DNA of 64,000 nt, taken from NCBI RefSeq assembly GCF_024171565.1, contig NZ_JALJZZ010000001.1:558001-622000 (forward strand), in the 5' to 3' direction. How positions within the stretch are numbered: position 1 is the stretch's first letter; every line of letters starts with the position of its first letter. Source of the DNA: Okibacterium sp. HSC-33S16. GTDB taxonomy: Bacteria; Actinomycetota; Actinomycetes; Actinomycetales; Microbacteriaceae. The notes below the pieces were generated by a model that saw only the letters and a program-made list of their open reading frames with translations, did not search any database and was not told the DNA's origin. The translations under genes and the position numbers were made by a program. Below are positions 44,938-53,586 of this stretch, in pieces.

Positions 44938-45572
44938 ATATCGAGCGTGTCGCCGGGTGCGAGCGGAAAGAAGGTGCCGCCGTTCTGCTTCGTCGCCCAC
45001 GTGATGCGGGTGTTGGCCATCTCCTTGCCGGCCTTGGCCAGCACCATCTCGTGGGTCGGGAAGCTGCGCCGCGGCTTGACCGTCAGCACGTAGTCCATCA
45101 CGTCGCCGATCTTGAGCCACGGAGCCCCGGCAGGAACAGCCATCACGTCAACCTCGACGCCCTCCGGCACGGTATACGAGTCGCCGCCGTAGTAGACGCT
45201 GCCGTTGATGAGCACCCCGACGTTGTCGACGACCGGAATCGACGAGTGAATCACATTGTGCTTCGACCCGAAGAATTCGAGCCGAAACGGACCCACCTCG
45301 ATCGTGTCACCAGCGGCAACCACTTCGACGTCAAAGCCGGCGGCAGCTGTCGCAAAGCCCTGCGGGCCGAAAATCCGCACGTCGGGGCTCTTTGACCGAA
45401 TCCGCTCGAGTTGCTCGGGCGTCCAGTGGTCGGGGTGCTCGTGGGTCACAACGATGGCGTCCGCTTGCGCACCGTCGGTGATGGCCGTTGTGAACGAGCC
45501 CGGGTCGACAAACAGTTTCCTGCCCGAGTCCTCGAGGACAAGGGCGGCGTGTTCGAGTTTCGTCAACTTCAT
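44934..45572 (-). CDS. MBL-fold metallo-hydrolase, UlaG-like
   Basis: This 212-residue protein has the metallo-beta-lactamase-fold motif THEHPDH (residues about 43-49), a front strand KLTKLEHAALVLEDSGRKLF, FFGSKHNVIHSSIP, YYGGDSYTVP and the end motif SFPTHE. It resembles the UlaG/YtkL-type small hydrolases of unknown substrate. It is convergent with the kinase gene (four-base overlap) and divergent from the lipid kinase. Confidence 0.87.
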   Translation of the reverse strand: MKLTKLEHAALVLEDSGRKLFVDPGSFTTAITDGAQADAIVVTHEHPDHWTPEQLERIRSKSPDVRIFGPQGFATAAAGFDVEVVAAGDTIEVGPFRLEFFGSKHNVIHSSIPVVDNVGVLINGSVYYGGDSYTVPEGVEVDVMAVPAGAPWLKIGDVMDYVLTVKPRRSFPTHEMVLAKAGKEMANTRITWATKQNGGTFFPLAPGDTLDI

Positions 45573-45639
45573 ACCCCGAGCTAACTCGGTCGAGCCGTCC
45601 TGAGCAAGGCGACGCGGCGACTGCTGGCATACTCACATC

Positions 45640-46539
45640 GTGACCACCCTTCGCCGCATCGCGGTCGCCATCAACCCCGAGGCCTCGTTCGGCAAGACCC
45701 GTTCCGTCGGACCGGCTGTCATCGCCGCCCTCGAAGCGCGAGGCGCAACGGTGCTCCCGCTCCAGGAGCCCAACATTGAGCTTCTCCGGCAGAGCGTGAA
45801 GGTAAGGGTCGGTCAGGGCATCGACGCCCTCGTCGTGGTCGGAGGTGACGGCATGGTGAGCCTCGCCGCCAATGCACTCGCCGAGACGACGATTCCGCTC
45901 GGCATCATTCCCAGCGGCACCGGAAACGATGCGGCACGCGGTCTCGGAATTCCCATCGGGGACACGGATGCTGCGGTGCAGCTTCTCTGGACGGCTCTCC
46001 AACACGGTCCCCGCGCTATCGATGTCGGAGTGGTGCGCCATGGACTTCACACCACCCGATTCGTCGGCATCCTCTCCGCGGGCTTCGACGCGATCGTCAA
46101 CGAACGCGCGAATACCTGGGCCCGGCCGCGGGGGAGGAGCCGCTACACCCTCGCCCTGATACGCGAACTCGCCGTGCTGAAACCGCGTCGGTACGAGATC
46201 ACCGTCGATGGAGTCACCTCCGAGCGGCGCGCCGTTCTCATCGCCGTTGCCAACAACGGTTCGCTTGGTGGCGGCATGCGTGCCGTCCCGCACGCCAGCA
46301 TGGAGGACGGGCTGCTTGACTTGTTTGTTGTCGCGCCGCTGTCGCGCTGGCGATTTCTGCGGCTCTTCCCCCGCGTCTTCTCGGGAACGCACACCGACCT
46401 CGACGTGGTCTCATTTCGCACGGTGTCGAGCGTGACTCTAGACGCGGACGTCCTCATTGCCTACGCTGACGGTGAGCGTATCGGTTCGCTTCCGGTCGAG
46501 GTCAGCGTGCTCCAGCGGGCGCTGTGGGTGCTGGCCTAG
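45640..46539 (+). CDS. Diacylglycerol kinase family lipid kinase
   Basis: This 299-residue protein has the DAGK catalytic motif VVVGGDGMVSLAANALAE (residues about 66-83), the second motif IIPSGTGNDAARGLGIP and C-terminal motifs VANNGSLGGGMRAVPHASMEDGLLDL (in two parts). Family members phosphorylate diacylglycerol, sphingosine-like lipids or related alcohols. The GTG start has no strong ribosome-binding site. It is followed by tRNA-Glu. Confidence 0.92.
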   Translation: MTTLRRIAVAINPEASFGKTRSVGPAVIAALEARGATVLPLQEPNIELLRQSVKVRVGQGIDALVVVGGDGMVSLAANALAETTIPLGIIPSGTGNDAARGLGIPIGDTDAAVQLLWTALQHGPRAIDVGVVRHGLHTTRFVGILSAGFDAIVNERANTWARPRGRSRYTLALIRELAVLKPRRYEITVDGVTSERRAVLIAVANNGSLGGGMRAVPHASMEDGLLDLFVVAPLSRWRFLRLFPRVFSGTHTDLDVVSFRTVSSVTLDADVLIAYADGERIGSLPVEVSVLQRALWVLA

Positions 46540-46547
46540 CGCTCGAT

Positions 46548-46576
46548 TTGTTCGCGCCGAATTCCTGTGTCATACT
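46548..46576 (+). promoter_or_regulatory. Promoter of tRNA-Glu
   Basis: A -35 box TTGTTC (46548-46553), a 17-base spacer and a -10 box CATACT (46571-46576) with an upstream TGT extension. The start is expected near 46583, about 10 bases before the tRNA. Confidence 0.55.
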
Positions 46577-46592
46577 CATACACGTTGTTTCC

Positions 46593-46665
46593 GGCCCCAT
46601 CGTTTAGCGGCCTAGGACACCGCCCTCTCACGGCGGCAGCACGGGTTCAAATCCCGTTGGGGTCA
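46593..46665 (+). tRNA. tRNA-Glu (anticodon CTC)
   Basis: A 73-base cloverleaf: acceptor GGCCCCA/TGGGGTC, anticodon stem CCGCC/GGCGG with loop CTCTCAC (anticodon CTC), T-arm ACGGG-TTCAAAT-CCCGT and discriminator A46665. CCA is not encoded. Confidence 0.97.
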
Positions 46666-46673
46666 CAACTCAT

Positions 46674-46711
46674 AAAAACCCTCGTAACAGGTTTCTGTTG
46701 CGGGGGTTTTT
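46674..46711 (+). terminator. Terminator after tRNA-Glu
   Basis: AAAAACCC (46674-46681) and GGGTTTTT (46704-46711) close an imperfect stem containing CGTAACAG/CTGTTGCG, with a short loop. The T5 run supports intrinsic termination. Confidence 0.88.
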
Positions 46712-46800
46712 GTGTTTAATCTCTCAATCGGCAGTTCCTGCATCGCGTGCTGCTTTTCTGCCGCCATGGGGCATCCGTCGCAGTTTCTTCATCTCTAATG

Positions 46801-46830
46801 TTGCGAACATGTAAAGACACCGGCCATAAC
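46801..46830 (+). promoter_or_regulatory. Candidate promoter of the oligopeptide transporter
   Basis: TTGCGA (46801-46806), an 18-base spacer and CATAAC (46825-46830). A transcript start near 46837 would leave a leader of about 118 bases before the substrate-binding protein gene. The match to consensus is partial. Confidence 0.35.
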
Positions 46831-46954
46831 GCCGAGCCTGCCTCACCTCCTGCATCCGGTTGTGCTAGTAAAGGAGCACACCAAAACACTGCGGCGTCGC
46901 AGACCCCCATTCGCGCGCCTTGGTGTCCATACATTCACAGAAGGGGAGACGGAT

Positions 46955-48583
46955 ATGGCATCCGCATCCACCAACGGCAAGCGAATCGCTACAGCCACCG
47001 CAGCATTCGCTGTGACGGCCCTCGCGATCTCTGGCTGCGCAGGCACCTCAGGAAGCAACTCCTCGGGCGGATCAGCGAAATCGATCACCGTGGGAACCAC
47101 GGACAAGGTCACAACGCTCGACCCGGCCGGTTCGTACGACAACGGTTCGTTCGCCGTCATGAACCAGGTGTTCCCGTTCCTCATGAACACCCCGTACGGC
47201 AGCCCCGACGTCGAGCCCGACATTGCGGAGACCGCAGAGTTCACGGCGCCGACCGAGTACACGGTCACGCTCAAGGACGGGCTCAAGTGGGCCAATGGCA
47301 ACGAGCTCACCTCGAGTGACGTGAAATTCTCGTTTGACCGCCAGCTCGCCATCGCCGACGACAACGGTCCGTCGTCGCTGCTCTACAACCTCGACAGCGT
47401 CGAGACCCCGGACGAGACCACAGTCGTGTTCAAGCTCAAGCAGGAGAACGACCAGGTCTTTGCGCAGATCCTCTCCAGCCCGGCCGGCCCGATCGTTGAT
47501 GAGGACGTGTTCGCTGCTGACGCCCTCACCTCTGACAAGGAGATCGTTGACGGCGAGGCATTCGCCGGCCAGTACACGATCGCGAGCTACGACTTCAACA
47601 ACCTGATCTCGTACAAGGCCAACCCGGACTACCAGGGGCTCCTCGGCAAGGCGGAGACCGAGACGGTCAACGTCAAGTACTACGCAGAGTCGGCTAACCT
47701 CAAGCTCGCCGTGCAGGAGGGCGACATCGACGTAGCGTTCCGCAGCCTCAGCGCAACGGACATCGCCGACCTCGAAGGCAACGACAAGGTGAAGGTGCAC
47801 CAGGGCCCCGGTGGAGAGATCCGCTACATCACCTTCAACTTCAACACCCAGCCGTTCGGTGCATCGACACCTGAGGCCGACCCGGCCAAGGCTCTCGCCG
47901 TGCGCCAGGCAGTTGCTGACCTGATCGACCGCGAAGAGATCGCCGAGGAAGTGTACAAGGGCACATACACCCCGCTGTACTCGTTCATGCCTGAGGGCCT
48001 GACCGGAGCGACCACCGTACTCAAGGACCTGTATGGCGACGGAGACGGCGCTCCGTCCGAGGAGAAGGCCGCTGAGCGTCTGAGCGCGGCTGGAATCACC
48101 ACCCCGGTCGTGCTGAACTTGCAGTACTCGAACGACCACTACGGCCCGTCCTCGGGTGACGAATACGCACTGATCAAGTCGCAGCTCGAAGCCTCCGGCC
48201 TGTTCACGGTCAACCTGCAGACCACTGAATGGGTCCAGTACTCGAAGGACCGCTCGAGCGACGTCTACCCGGCGTACCAGCTCGGCTGGTTCCCCGACTA
48301 CTCGGACGGCGATAACTACCTGACGCCGTTCTTCCTCAAGGAGAACTTCCTCGCGAACCACTACGACAACCCGGAAGTCAACGACCTGATCCTCAAGCAG
48401 GCGACGACCGTTGACGCCGACGAGCGCGCGAGCATCTTCGAGGAGATCCAGGCCAAGGTGGGTGCGGACCTGTCGACAGTGCCGTACCTCCAGGGGTCGC
48501 AGGTCGCTGTTGCCGGAGCTGGCGTTGACGGGGTTACCCTCGACGCGTCGTTCAAGTTCCGCTACGCACCGCTGAGCAAGTAA
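46955..48583 (+). CDS. Oligopeptide ABC transporter substrate-binding lipoprotein
   Basis: This 542-residue family 5 (SBP_bac_5) protein has a lipoprotein signal (lipobox AISGC, Cys28) and the family motif around TLDPAGSYDNGSFAVMNQVF, then LKDGLKWANGNELTSSDVKFS and AVRQAVADLIDREEIAEEVY. It captures peptides or related solutes for the DppBCDF-type importer encoded next. ATG 46955 was chosen because GGGGAG lies 7 bases upstream and the signal peptide then has normal length. A double hairpin follows the gene. Confidence 0.94.
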   Translation: MASASTNGKRIATATAAFAVTALAISGCAGTSGSNSSGGSAKSITVGTTDKVTTLDPAGSYDNGSFAVMNQVFPFLMNTPYGSPDVEPDIAETAEFTAPTEYTVTLKDGLKWANGNELTSSDVKFSFDRQLAIADDNGPSSLLYNLDSVETPDETTVVFKLKQENDQVFAQILSSPAGPIVDEDVFAADALTSDKEIVDGEAFAGQYTIASYDFNNLISYKANPDYQGLLGKAETETVNVKYYAESANLKLAVQEGDIDVAFRSLSATDIADLEGNDKVKVHQGPGGEIRYITFNFNTQPFGASTPEADPAKALAVRQAVADLIDREEIAEEVYKGTYTPLYSFMPEGLTGATTVLKDLYGDGDGAPSEEKAAERLSAAGITTPVVLNLQYSNDHYGPSSGDEYALIKSQLEASGLFTVNLQTTEWVQYSKDRSSDVYPAYQLGWFPDYSDGDNYLTPFFLKENFLANHYDNPEVNDLILKQATTVDADERASIFEEIQAKVGADLSTVPYLQGSQVAVAGAGVDGVTLDASFKFRYAPLSK

Positions 48584-48593
48584 GTTATTCCCG

Positions 48594-48651
48594 CTGAAGG
48601 TTCACCTTCAGTAGTTCCTGCAGGGCGATCGGTTACCACCGGTCGCCCTGC
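48594..48651 (+). terminator. Two hairpins between binding-protein and permease genes
   Basis: A perfect 8-base stem (CTGAAGGT / ACCTTCAG, 48594-48611) is followed by a 14-base stem (GCAGGGCGATCGGT / ACCGGTCGCCCTGC, 48620-48651, one G-U pair, loop TACC). There is no strong T run. Such structures commonly give partial termination or mRNA stabilisation, so that the binding protein is made in excess of the membrane components. Confidence 0.8.
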
Positions 48652-48723
48652 ACACCTTTGTGATTGGCAGGTTGACCGCTGAGTTCCCTCACCATCCCGG
48701 CGACGAACGGGGCACCCACACCC

Positions 48724-49785
48724 GTGTCGAAGCCGGCATCCCCCCGCCCCCGGAAGGGCTCGGGCGGAAGCTTCTGGCGCTATCTCGTCATCCGCTTCCT
48801 GCTCATCATTCCGACCGTCTTCATCCTGGTCACGCTTGTGTTCATCCTCATGCGTACGACCGGAGACCCGATCACCGCTGCCCTCGGCGACCGGCTCACT
48901 GCCGTCGAACTCGCCGAACGTGTTGCTGCGGCTGGCTACGACCGGCCGATCTTCGTCCAGTACATGGAGTACCTCGGACAGATCCTCACCGGTGACTTCG
49001 GCACAACGCTGAGCGATAACCGCCCTGTGCTCGAGGTTCTCCTCACCTATGGCGCCGCAACTCTTGAGCTCGCCTTCTACGCCCTCATCGTCGCATTCGC
49101 GGTCGGTATTCCCCTCGGCATGGTCGCCGCATACTTCCGTGACAAAACTCCGGACGCCATCCTGCGCATCGTCGCCATTCTGTTCTACGCGACCCCCGTA
49201 TTCTTCGCGGGCATGCTCCTCAAGCTCATCTTTTCGGTTTGGCTCAAGGTGCTCCCGGTTTCCGGCCGTGGAACCACGACCACTGAACTCGAGATGCAAC
49301 TGCTCGAAGGCAAGACGGGCATCTATCTCTGGGACGCGCTTCGGATCGGCGACCCGGGCATCCTCGGCGACGTGCTGGCCCACGCCGTGCTTCCCGGCCT
49401 GACGCTTGGACTTCTCACCGCAGGAATCTTCCTCCGCCTGGTGCGGACGAACGTCATCGGTACGCTGTCGACCGACTACGTTGACGCCGGTCGTTCGCGC
49501 GGAGTCCGCGAGTTCCGACTCGTCACCAAGCACGCCTACCGGCCCGCGCTCATCCCCATCATCACGGTGATCGGCCTGCAGATCGCGCTCCTCCTCGGCG
49601 GCGCCGTGCTGACCGAGACCACCTTCGAATGGAAGGGGCTCGGCTTCCAGCTCGCGGAGTACCTGCAGGCGCGCGACTTCGTTGCCGTCCAGGGCATCGT
49701 TGTGCTGCTCGCTGTGATCGTTGCCCTCACCAACTTCATCGTCGACGTGATCGCCGCTCTGATCGACCCACGAGTGAGGTACTAA
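48724..49785 (+). CDS. Peptide ABC transporter permease (DppB type)
   Basis: This 353-residue permease has an N-terminal helix (YLVIRFLLIIPTVFILVTLVF), five more hydrophobic segments, and the EAA-type loop DYVDAGRSRGVREFRLVTKHAYRPA (in two halves) that contacts the ATPase. The N-terminal GDPITAALGDRLTA matches DppB/OppB. GTG 48724 is the assigned start; no strong ribosome-binding site is visible. It precedes the DppC-type gene by 2 bases. Confidence 0.93.
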   Translation: MSKPASPRPRKGSGGSFWRYLVIRFLLIIPTVFILVTLVFILMRTTGDPITAALGDRLTAVELAERVAAAGYDRPIFVQYMEYLGQILTGDFGTTLSDNRPVLEVLLTYGAATLELAFYALIVAFAVGIPLGMVAAYFRDKTPDAILRIVAILFYATPVFFAGMLLKLIFSVWLKVLPVSGRGTTTTELEMQLLEGKTGIYLWDALRIGDPGILGDVLAHAVLPGLTLGLLTAGIFLRLVRTNVIGTLSTDYVDAGRSRGVREFRLVTKHAYRPALIPIITVIGLQIALLLGGAVLTETTFEWKGLGFQLAEYLQARDFVAVQGIVVLLAVIVALTNFIVDVIAALIDPRVRY

Positions 49786-49787
49786 GC

Positions 49788-50840
49788 ATGGCCATCACCA
49801 CAGCCACATCACCATCAACGCCCAAGCGCAGCCTTTGGCGACGCCTTCCCATCGTCCACCAGCTCTCGCAGAGCGTGGGAATCCAGCGCGGCATGCTCGT
49901 CACCGGACTCGTGCTCACCGCCCTGTTCGTGCTCACTGCACTCCTCGCACCGATCCTCGCGCCGTACGGCTACAGCCAGCTGCGTGACGAGTCGGGCGGA
50001 TTCGGAGCACAGCGCCCGCCGAGCGCCGAGCACCTGCTCGGAACAACGGTCGGCGGATACGACGTCCTCTCTCGCGTCATCTGGGGTGCCCAGACCGCGC
50101 TGAGCGTTGTCGTTGTCGCCGTTCTGCTGTCGATCTTCGCCGGCGTCGCGCTCGGACTGGTCTCCGGCTACTTCGGTGGGTGGCTCGACCGCATCCTCGT
50201 TGTCGTCTGCGACGCGATCTACGCATTCCCCACCCTGCTCCTGGCCATCGTGATGTCGATCGCCATCTCGGGAGGACAATCCAGCCTGTGGGGAGGAATC
50301 TTCGCGGCCGCGATCTCCATCACCGTGGTCTTCATCCCGCAATACTTCCGGGTGATCCGCGCCGAGACGGTGCGCATCAAGTCGGAGGCCTATGTCGAGA
50401 GCGCAAAGGTCGTCGGAACCGGGAACGTCCGCATCATGTTCCGACACGTCCTCCGCAACGCGACACGTACACTCCCGTTGATCTTCACCCTCAACGCATC
50501 CGAGGCCATCCTCACGCTCGCGGGCCTGGGCTTTTTGGGCTTCGGTATCGAACCGACCTCCGCAAGTGAGTGGGGCTTCGACCTCAACAAGGCACTGTCC
50601 GACGTGTCGAGCGGCATCTGGTGGACCTCGGTTCCGGTGGGCCTCGCGCTCGTGCTTGCCGTTCTCGGCATGACGCTCGTCGGCGAGAGCCTCAATGACC
50701 TGGCCGACCCGCGTCTCCGCGGACGCCGTGCCGTCGCCGCCTCCTCAGGAACGGTCGCCGAGACGTCGGTCGTCCCCGGCGGTAGCCTCACGGCAGGACC
50801 CGGCGGCCTCGCCGGTCTCGAGAACGAAGGACGATCATGA
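49788..50840 (+). CDS. Peptide ABC transporter permease (DppC type)
   Basis: This 350-residue permease has the N-terminal OppC-type extension, a first helix LVTGLVLTALFVLTALLAPIL, HLLGTTVGGYDVLSRVIWGAQ (the OppC signature), and the EAA loop KSEAYVESAKVVGTGNVRIMF. The C-terminal 40 residues are an Ala/Gly/Val-rich cytoplasmic tail. ATG 49788 follows the previous stop directly; upstream frame extension is a shadow. It overlaps the ATPase gene by four bases. Confidence 0.93.
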   Translation: MAITTATSPSTPKRSLWRRLPIVHQLSQSVGIQRGMLVTGLVLTALFVLTALLAPILAPYGYSQLRDESGGFGAQRPPSAEHLLGTTVGGYDVLSRVIWGAQTALSVVVVAVLLSIFAGVALGLVSGYFGGWLDRILVVVCDAIYAFPTLLLAIVMSIAISGGQSSLWGGIFAAAISITVVFIPQYFRVIRAETVRIKSEAYVESAKVVGTGNVRIMFRHVLRNATRTLPLIFTLNASEAILTLAGLGFLGFGIEPTSASEWGFDLNKALSDVSSGIWWTSVPVGLALVLAVLGMTLVGESLNDLADPRLRGRRAVAASSGTVAETSVVPGGSLTAGPGGLAGLENEGRS

Positions 50841-52525
50841 CCGACGTACTGCAGATTCGAGACCTCGATGTCTCCTTCGCCACCGACGCGGGTGCCGTCA
50901 AAGCGGTCGACCGCGTCAGCCTGACCGTCGGCCCCGGCGAAGTCGTTGCCATCGTGGGGGAGTCGGGCAGCGGCAAGACCGTGACTGCCAAAACAATCCT
51001 CGGGCTCCTACCTGAAACGGCAACGCGATCCGGTGCCGTGCTCCTGCGCAGCAAAGACGGGTCGAGCGAAAACGACATCGTCTCCGTCTCGAAAGACCGG
51101 CTCAGGCAGATCCGTGGCGCCGACGTTTCGATGGTATTCCAGGAGCCGTCGACCGCCCTCAACCCGGTCTACACGGTGGGATGGCAGATCGCCGAGGGCC
51201 TCCGCGCCCACGATCCGAAGCTCAGCGCCAAGGCGGCTCGCGCCCGCGCCATCGACATTCTCACCCGGGTCGGCATTCCCGAGCCTGAGGTGCGAGTCGA
51301 CTACTATCCGCACCAGTTCTCCGGTGGCCAGAAGCAGCGCGTTGTCATCGCCATGGCTCTCGTCCTCGACCCCGGTCTGATCGTCGCCGACGAGCCGACA
51401 ACGGCGCTCGACGTCACGGTGCAGGCCGAAATTCTCGACCTGCTTCGCCGCTGCCGCGACGAGTTTGGGTCGAGCATCGTCCTCATCACCCACAACATGG
51501 GTGTGGTCGCTGACCTCGCTGACCGTGTCGTCGTGATGTACCAGGGAGAAATCGTTGAGGAAGCGGATGTCTACAGCCTCTTCGCGAATCCCCAAAACGA
51601 TTACACCAAAAAGCTCCTTGCTGCCGTTCCCCGCATTGGCCAGAAAATCGAGGCGGCTGAGCGCAAGGCGCCCATCGCTCGCGACGCCGAGCCGGTGGTC
51701 CGTGCCGAAAAGCTCCAGATTGAGTACCCGGGCCGCATGGGTCGGCCTGGGTTCAAGGCCGTTGATGGCGTGAGCTTCTCGATCGCTCCGGGTGAAGTGC
51801 TCGGGCTCGTGGGGGAGTCAGGCTCAGGAAAGACCACGATCGGCCGGGCCATCGCGGGACTGACCAAGGTCACAGGTGGTTCTCTCCGTGTCCTCGACTC
51901 CGAAATGAACGGAATGAAGGAACGGGCGTTCCGCCCGAAGCGCAGCTCGATCGGATTCGTCTTCCAGGACCCGGCGTCGAGCTTCAACCCGCTGCTCACC
52001 ATCACCGAGTGCGTCGCCGAGCCGCTCAAGGTGCACCGTAAGGACCTCGACGCCCGCGCGGTGTCGCAGCGCGTTGGCGAACTGCTCGAGGCCGTTCAGC
52101 TGCCACGGTCCTATGGCGATCGCTACCCACACGAGCTCAGCGGCGGCCAGCGCCAGCGCGCGAGCCTGGCGCGGGCGCTTGCCCTGAACCCAAAACTGCT
52201 GGTCGCAGACGAGCCGACGAGCGCCCTCGACGTATCCGTCCAGGCGCGGGTGCTCGAGTTGTTTGCCGAGCTCCAGGCCGAACTCGGTTTCGCGGCCCTG
52301 TTCATCAGCCATGACCTCGCTGTCGTTGACATCCTGGCCGACCGGATCGCTGTTCTCTACCACGGCAAATTGATCGAAGAAGGAACCGGGGTCGAAGTCC
52401 TCGGAGCGCCGAAGGATCCGTACACACAGCGGCTGCTTGCCTCACTGCCGGTGCCGGACCCGATTGCGCAGGCCGAGCGGAGACGCCTTCTCGCCGATCT
52501 CATCGCCGGGAACCCACCGGCCTAG
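50837..52525 (+). CDS. Fused double ATP-binding protein of peptide ABC transporter (DppD-DppF)
   Basis: This 562-residue protein has two complete ABC ATPase domains. The first has Walker A GESGSGKT (residues about 39-46), signature FSGGQKQRV and Walker B LIVADEPTTAL. The second has Walker A GESGSGKT (about 329-336), signature LSGGQRQRA and Walker B LLVADEPTSAL. Each half carries the OppD/F-type C-terminal extension. It energises the permeases encoded just upstream. The fusion is common in Actinobacteria. Confidence 0.95.
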   Translation: MTDVLQIRDLDVSFATDAGAVKAVDRVSLTVGPGEVVAIVGESGSGKTVTAKTILGLLPETATRSGAVLLRSKDGSSENDIVSVSKDRLRQIRGADVSMVFQEPSTALNPVYTVGWQIAEGLRAHDPKLSAKAARARAIDILTRVGIPEPEVRVDYYPHQFSGGQKQRVVIAMALVLDPGLIVADEPTTALDVTVQAEILDLLRRCRDEFGSSIVLITHNMGVVADLADRVVVMYQGEIVEEADVYSLFANPQNDYTKKLLAAVPRIGQKIEAAERKAPIARDAEPVVRAEKLQIEYPGRMGRPGFKAVDGVSFSIAPGEVLGLVGESGSGKTTIGRAIAGLTKVTGGSLRVLDSEMNGMKERAFRPKRSSIGFVFQDPASSFNPLLTITECVAEPLKVHRKDLDARAVSQRVGELLEAVQLPRSYGDRYPHELSGGQRQRASLARALALNPKLLVADEPTSALDVSVQARVLELFAELQAELGFAALFISHDLAVVDILADRIAVLYHGKLIEEGTGVEVLGAPKDPYTQRLLASLPVPDPIAQAERRRLLADLIAGNPPA

Positions 52526-52538
52526 GGCAGAGCAGCTC

Positions 52539-53576
52539 ATGAGCGGCGTCGGCTCCGACCGATTCGGGACAGCAGGGCCCCGAATCGTCGGAGTCGACAT
52601 CGCCCGGGGAATCGCGATCCTCGGCATGTTCGTCGCGCATACTCTGCCCAATCCGGGCGACACCGAGCTGATCGCCGACGGGCGCTCGTCTATCCTCTTC
52701 GCGACACTCGCCGGGGTGTCGCTCGGTATTGTGTCCGGCCAGGATCAGCCCACAGTGCGCGGCTCACGCGCCCGCGTCTACCGGGCCGTGCTTATTCGAG
52801 CCCTCGGCATCTTTCTCCTTGGCGTGGTCCTGGCCTCGATGGCCAGCGAGATCGCCATCATCCTCGATTACTACGCGATCATGTTTGTGCTCGTGCTGCC
52901 CGCCCTCTTCCTGCCTCGGTTCGTCCTGGTCGGGCTCCTGGCCCTCTTCGCCTGGGGAGCCCCGGCCCTCGCCGCCGCTGTCGAGGGTTCACGTGTCGAA
53001 CAGTCGACGTCGCTCGCCGACATAGCCCGCGAGTATTTTCTGACCGGCTACTACCCGGCATTGGTCTGGCTGCCGTTCCTCCTTGCTGGGCTCATCGCAG
53101 CCCGGTCCGGGCTCACCCGCCCCTCGACCCAGTGGGCGCTCGTTGCGGTGGGCTGCGTTTCCGCGTTCGCCGGGTACGGCAGCGCCCGGGTCTCACCGTC
53201 CATCACCGCAGAAGCACATTCCGGCACACCAGCAGAGATCTTTGGCTCAGGTGGAGTGGCTCTCGCCGTACTCGGTGTCTTGCTGTTGCTGACCTCGTCC
53301 ACTAACGCCGCAGTGCGTCGGGCAGCGACGCTGGTGTTCTCGCCGGTCGCTGCCGCCGGCTCGATGGCGTTGAGTGTCTACACCGTGCAGATCCTGGTGC
53401 TCGCCATTGCCGTTCGGGTGCGCGACGGATCCGGCGCAATCGACTATCCGGGCTGGCCGCTCCTCTGGACCCTCATCGTCTGCACCCTCCTGTTCGCCTG
53501 GCTGTGGCGCCGTTTCCTTGGTCAGGGCCCGCTCGAACGAGCCCTCTCGGCGGCAACGGGGTCCCGCCCGGGCTGA
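52539..53576 (+). CDS. DUF418 / heparan-alpha-glucosaminide N-acetyltransferase-like membrane protein
   Basis: This 345-residue integral membrane protein has about 9 hydrophobic segments. The N-terminal IVGVDIARGIAILGMFVAHTL is the signature of the DUF1624/DUF418 membrane acetyltransferase-like superfamily, and the end domain (MALSVYTVQILVLAIAVRV) matches DUF418. Members are thought to move acyl or acetyl groups across the membrane. ATG 52539 is chosen over an upstream frame that overlaps the ATPase gene. It is convergent with the GH15 gene. Confidence 0.82.
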   Translation: MSGVGSDRFGTAGPRIVGVDIARGIAILGMFVAHTLPNPGDTELIADGRSSILFATLAGVSLGIVSGQDQPTVRGSRARVYRAVLIRALGIFLLGVVLASMASEIAIILDYYAIMFVLVLPALFLPRFVLVGLLALFAWGAPALAAAVEGSRVEQSTSLADIAREYFLTGYYPALVWLPFLLAGLIAARSGLTRPSTQWALVAVGCVSAFAGYGSARVSPSITAEAHSGTPAEIFGSGGVALAVLGVLLLLTSSTNAAVRRAATLVFSPVAAAGSMALSVYTVQILVLAIAVRVRDGSGAIDYPGWPLLWTLIVCTLLFAWLWRRFLGQGPLERALSAATGSRPG

Positions 53577-53586
53577 GCAGGAGCCG

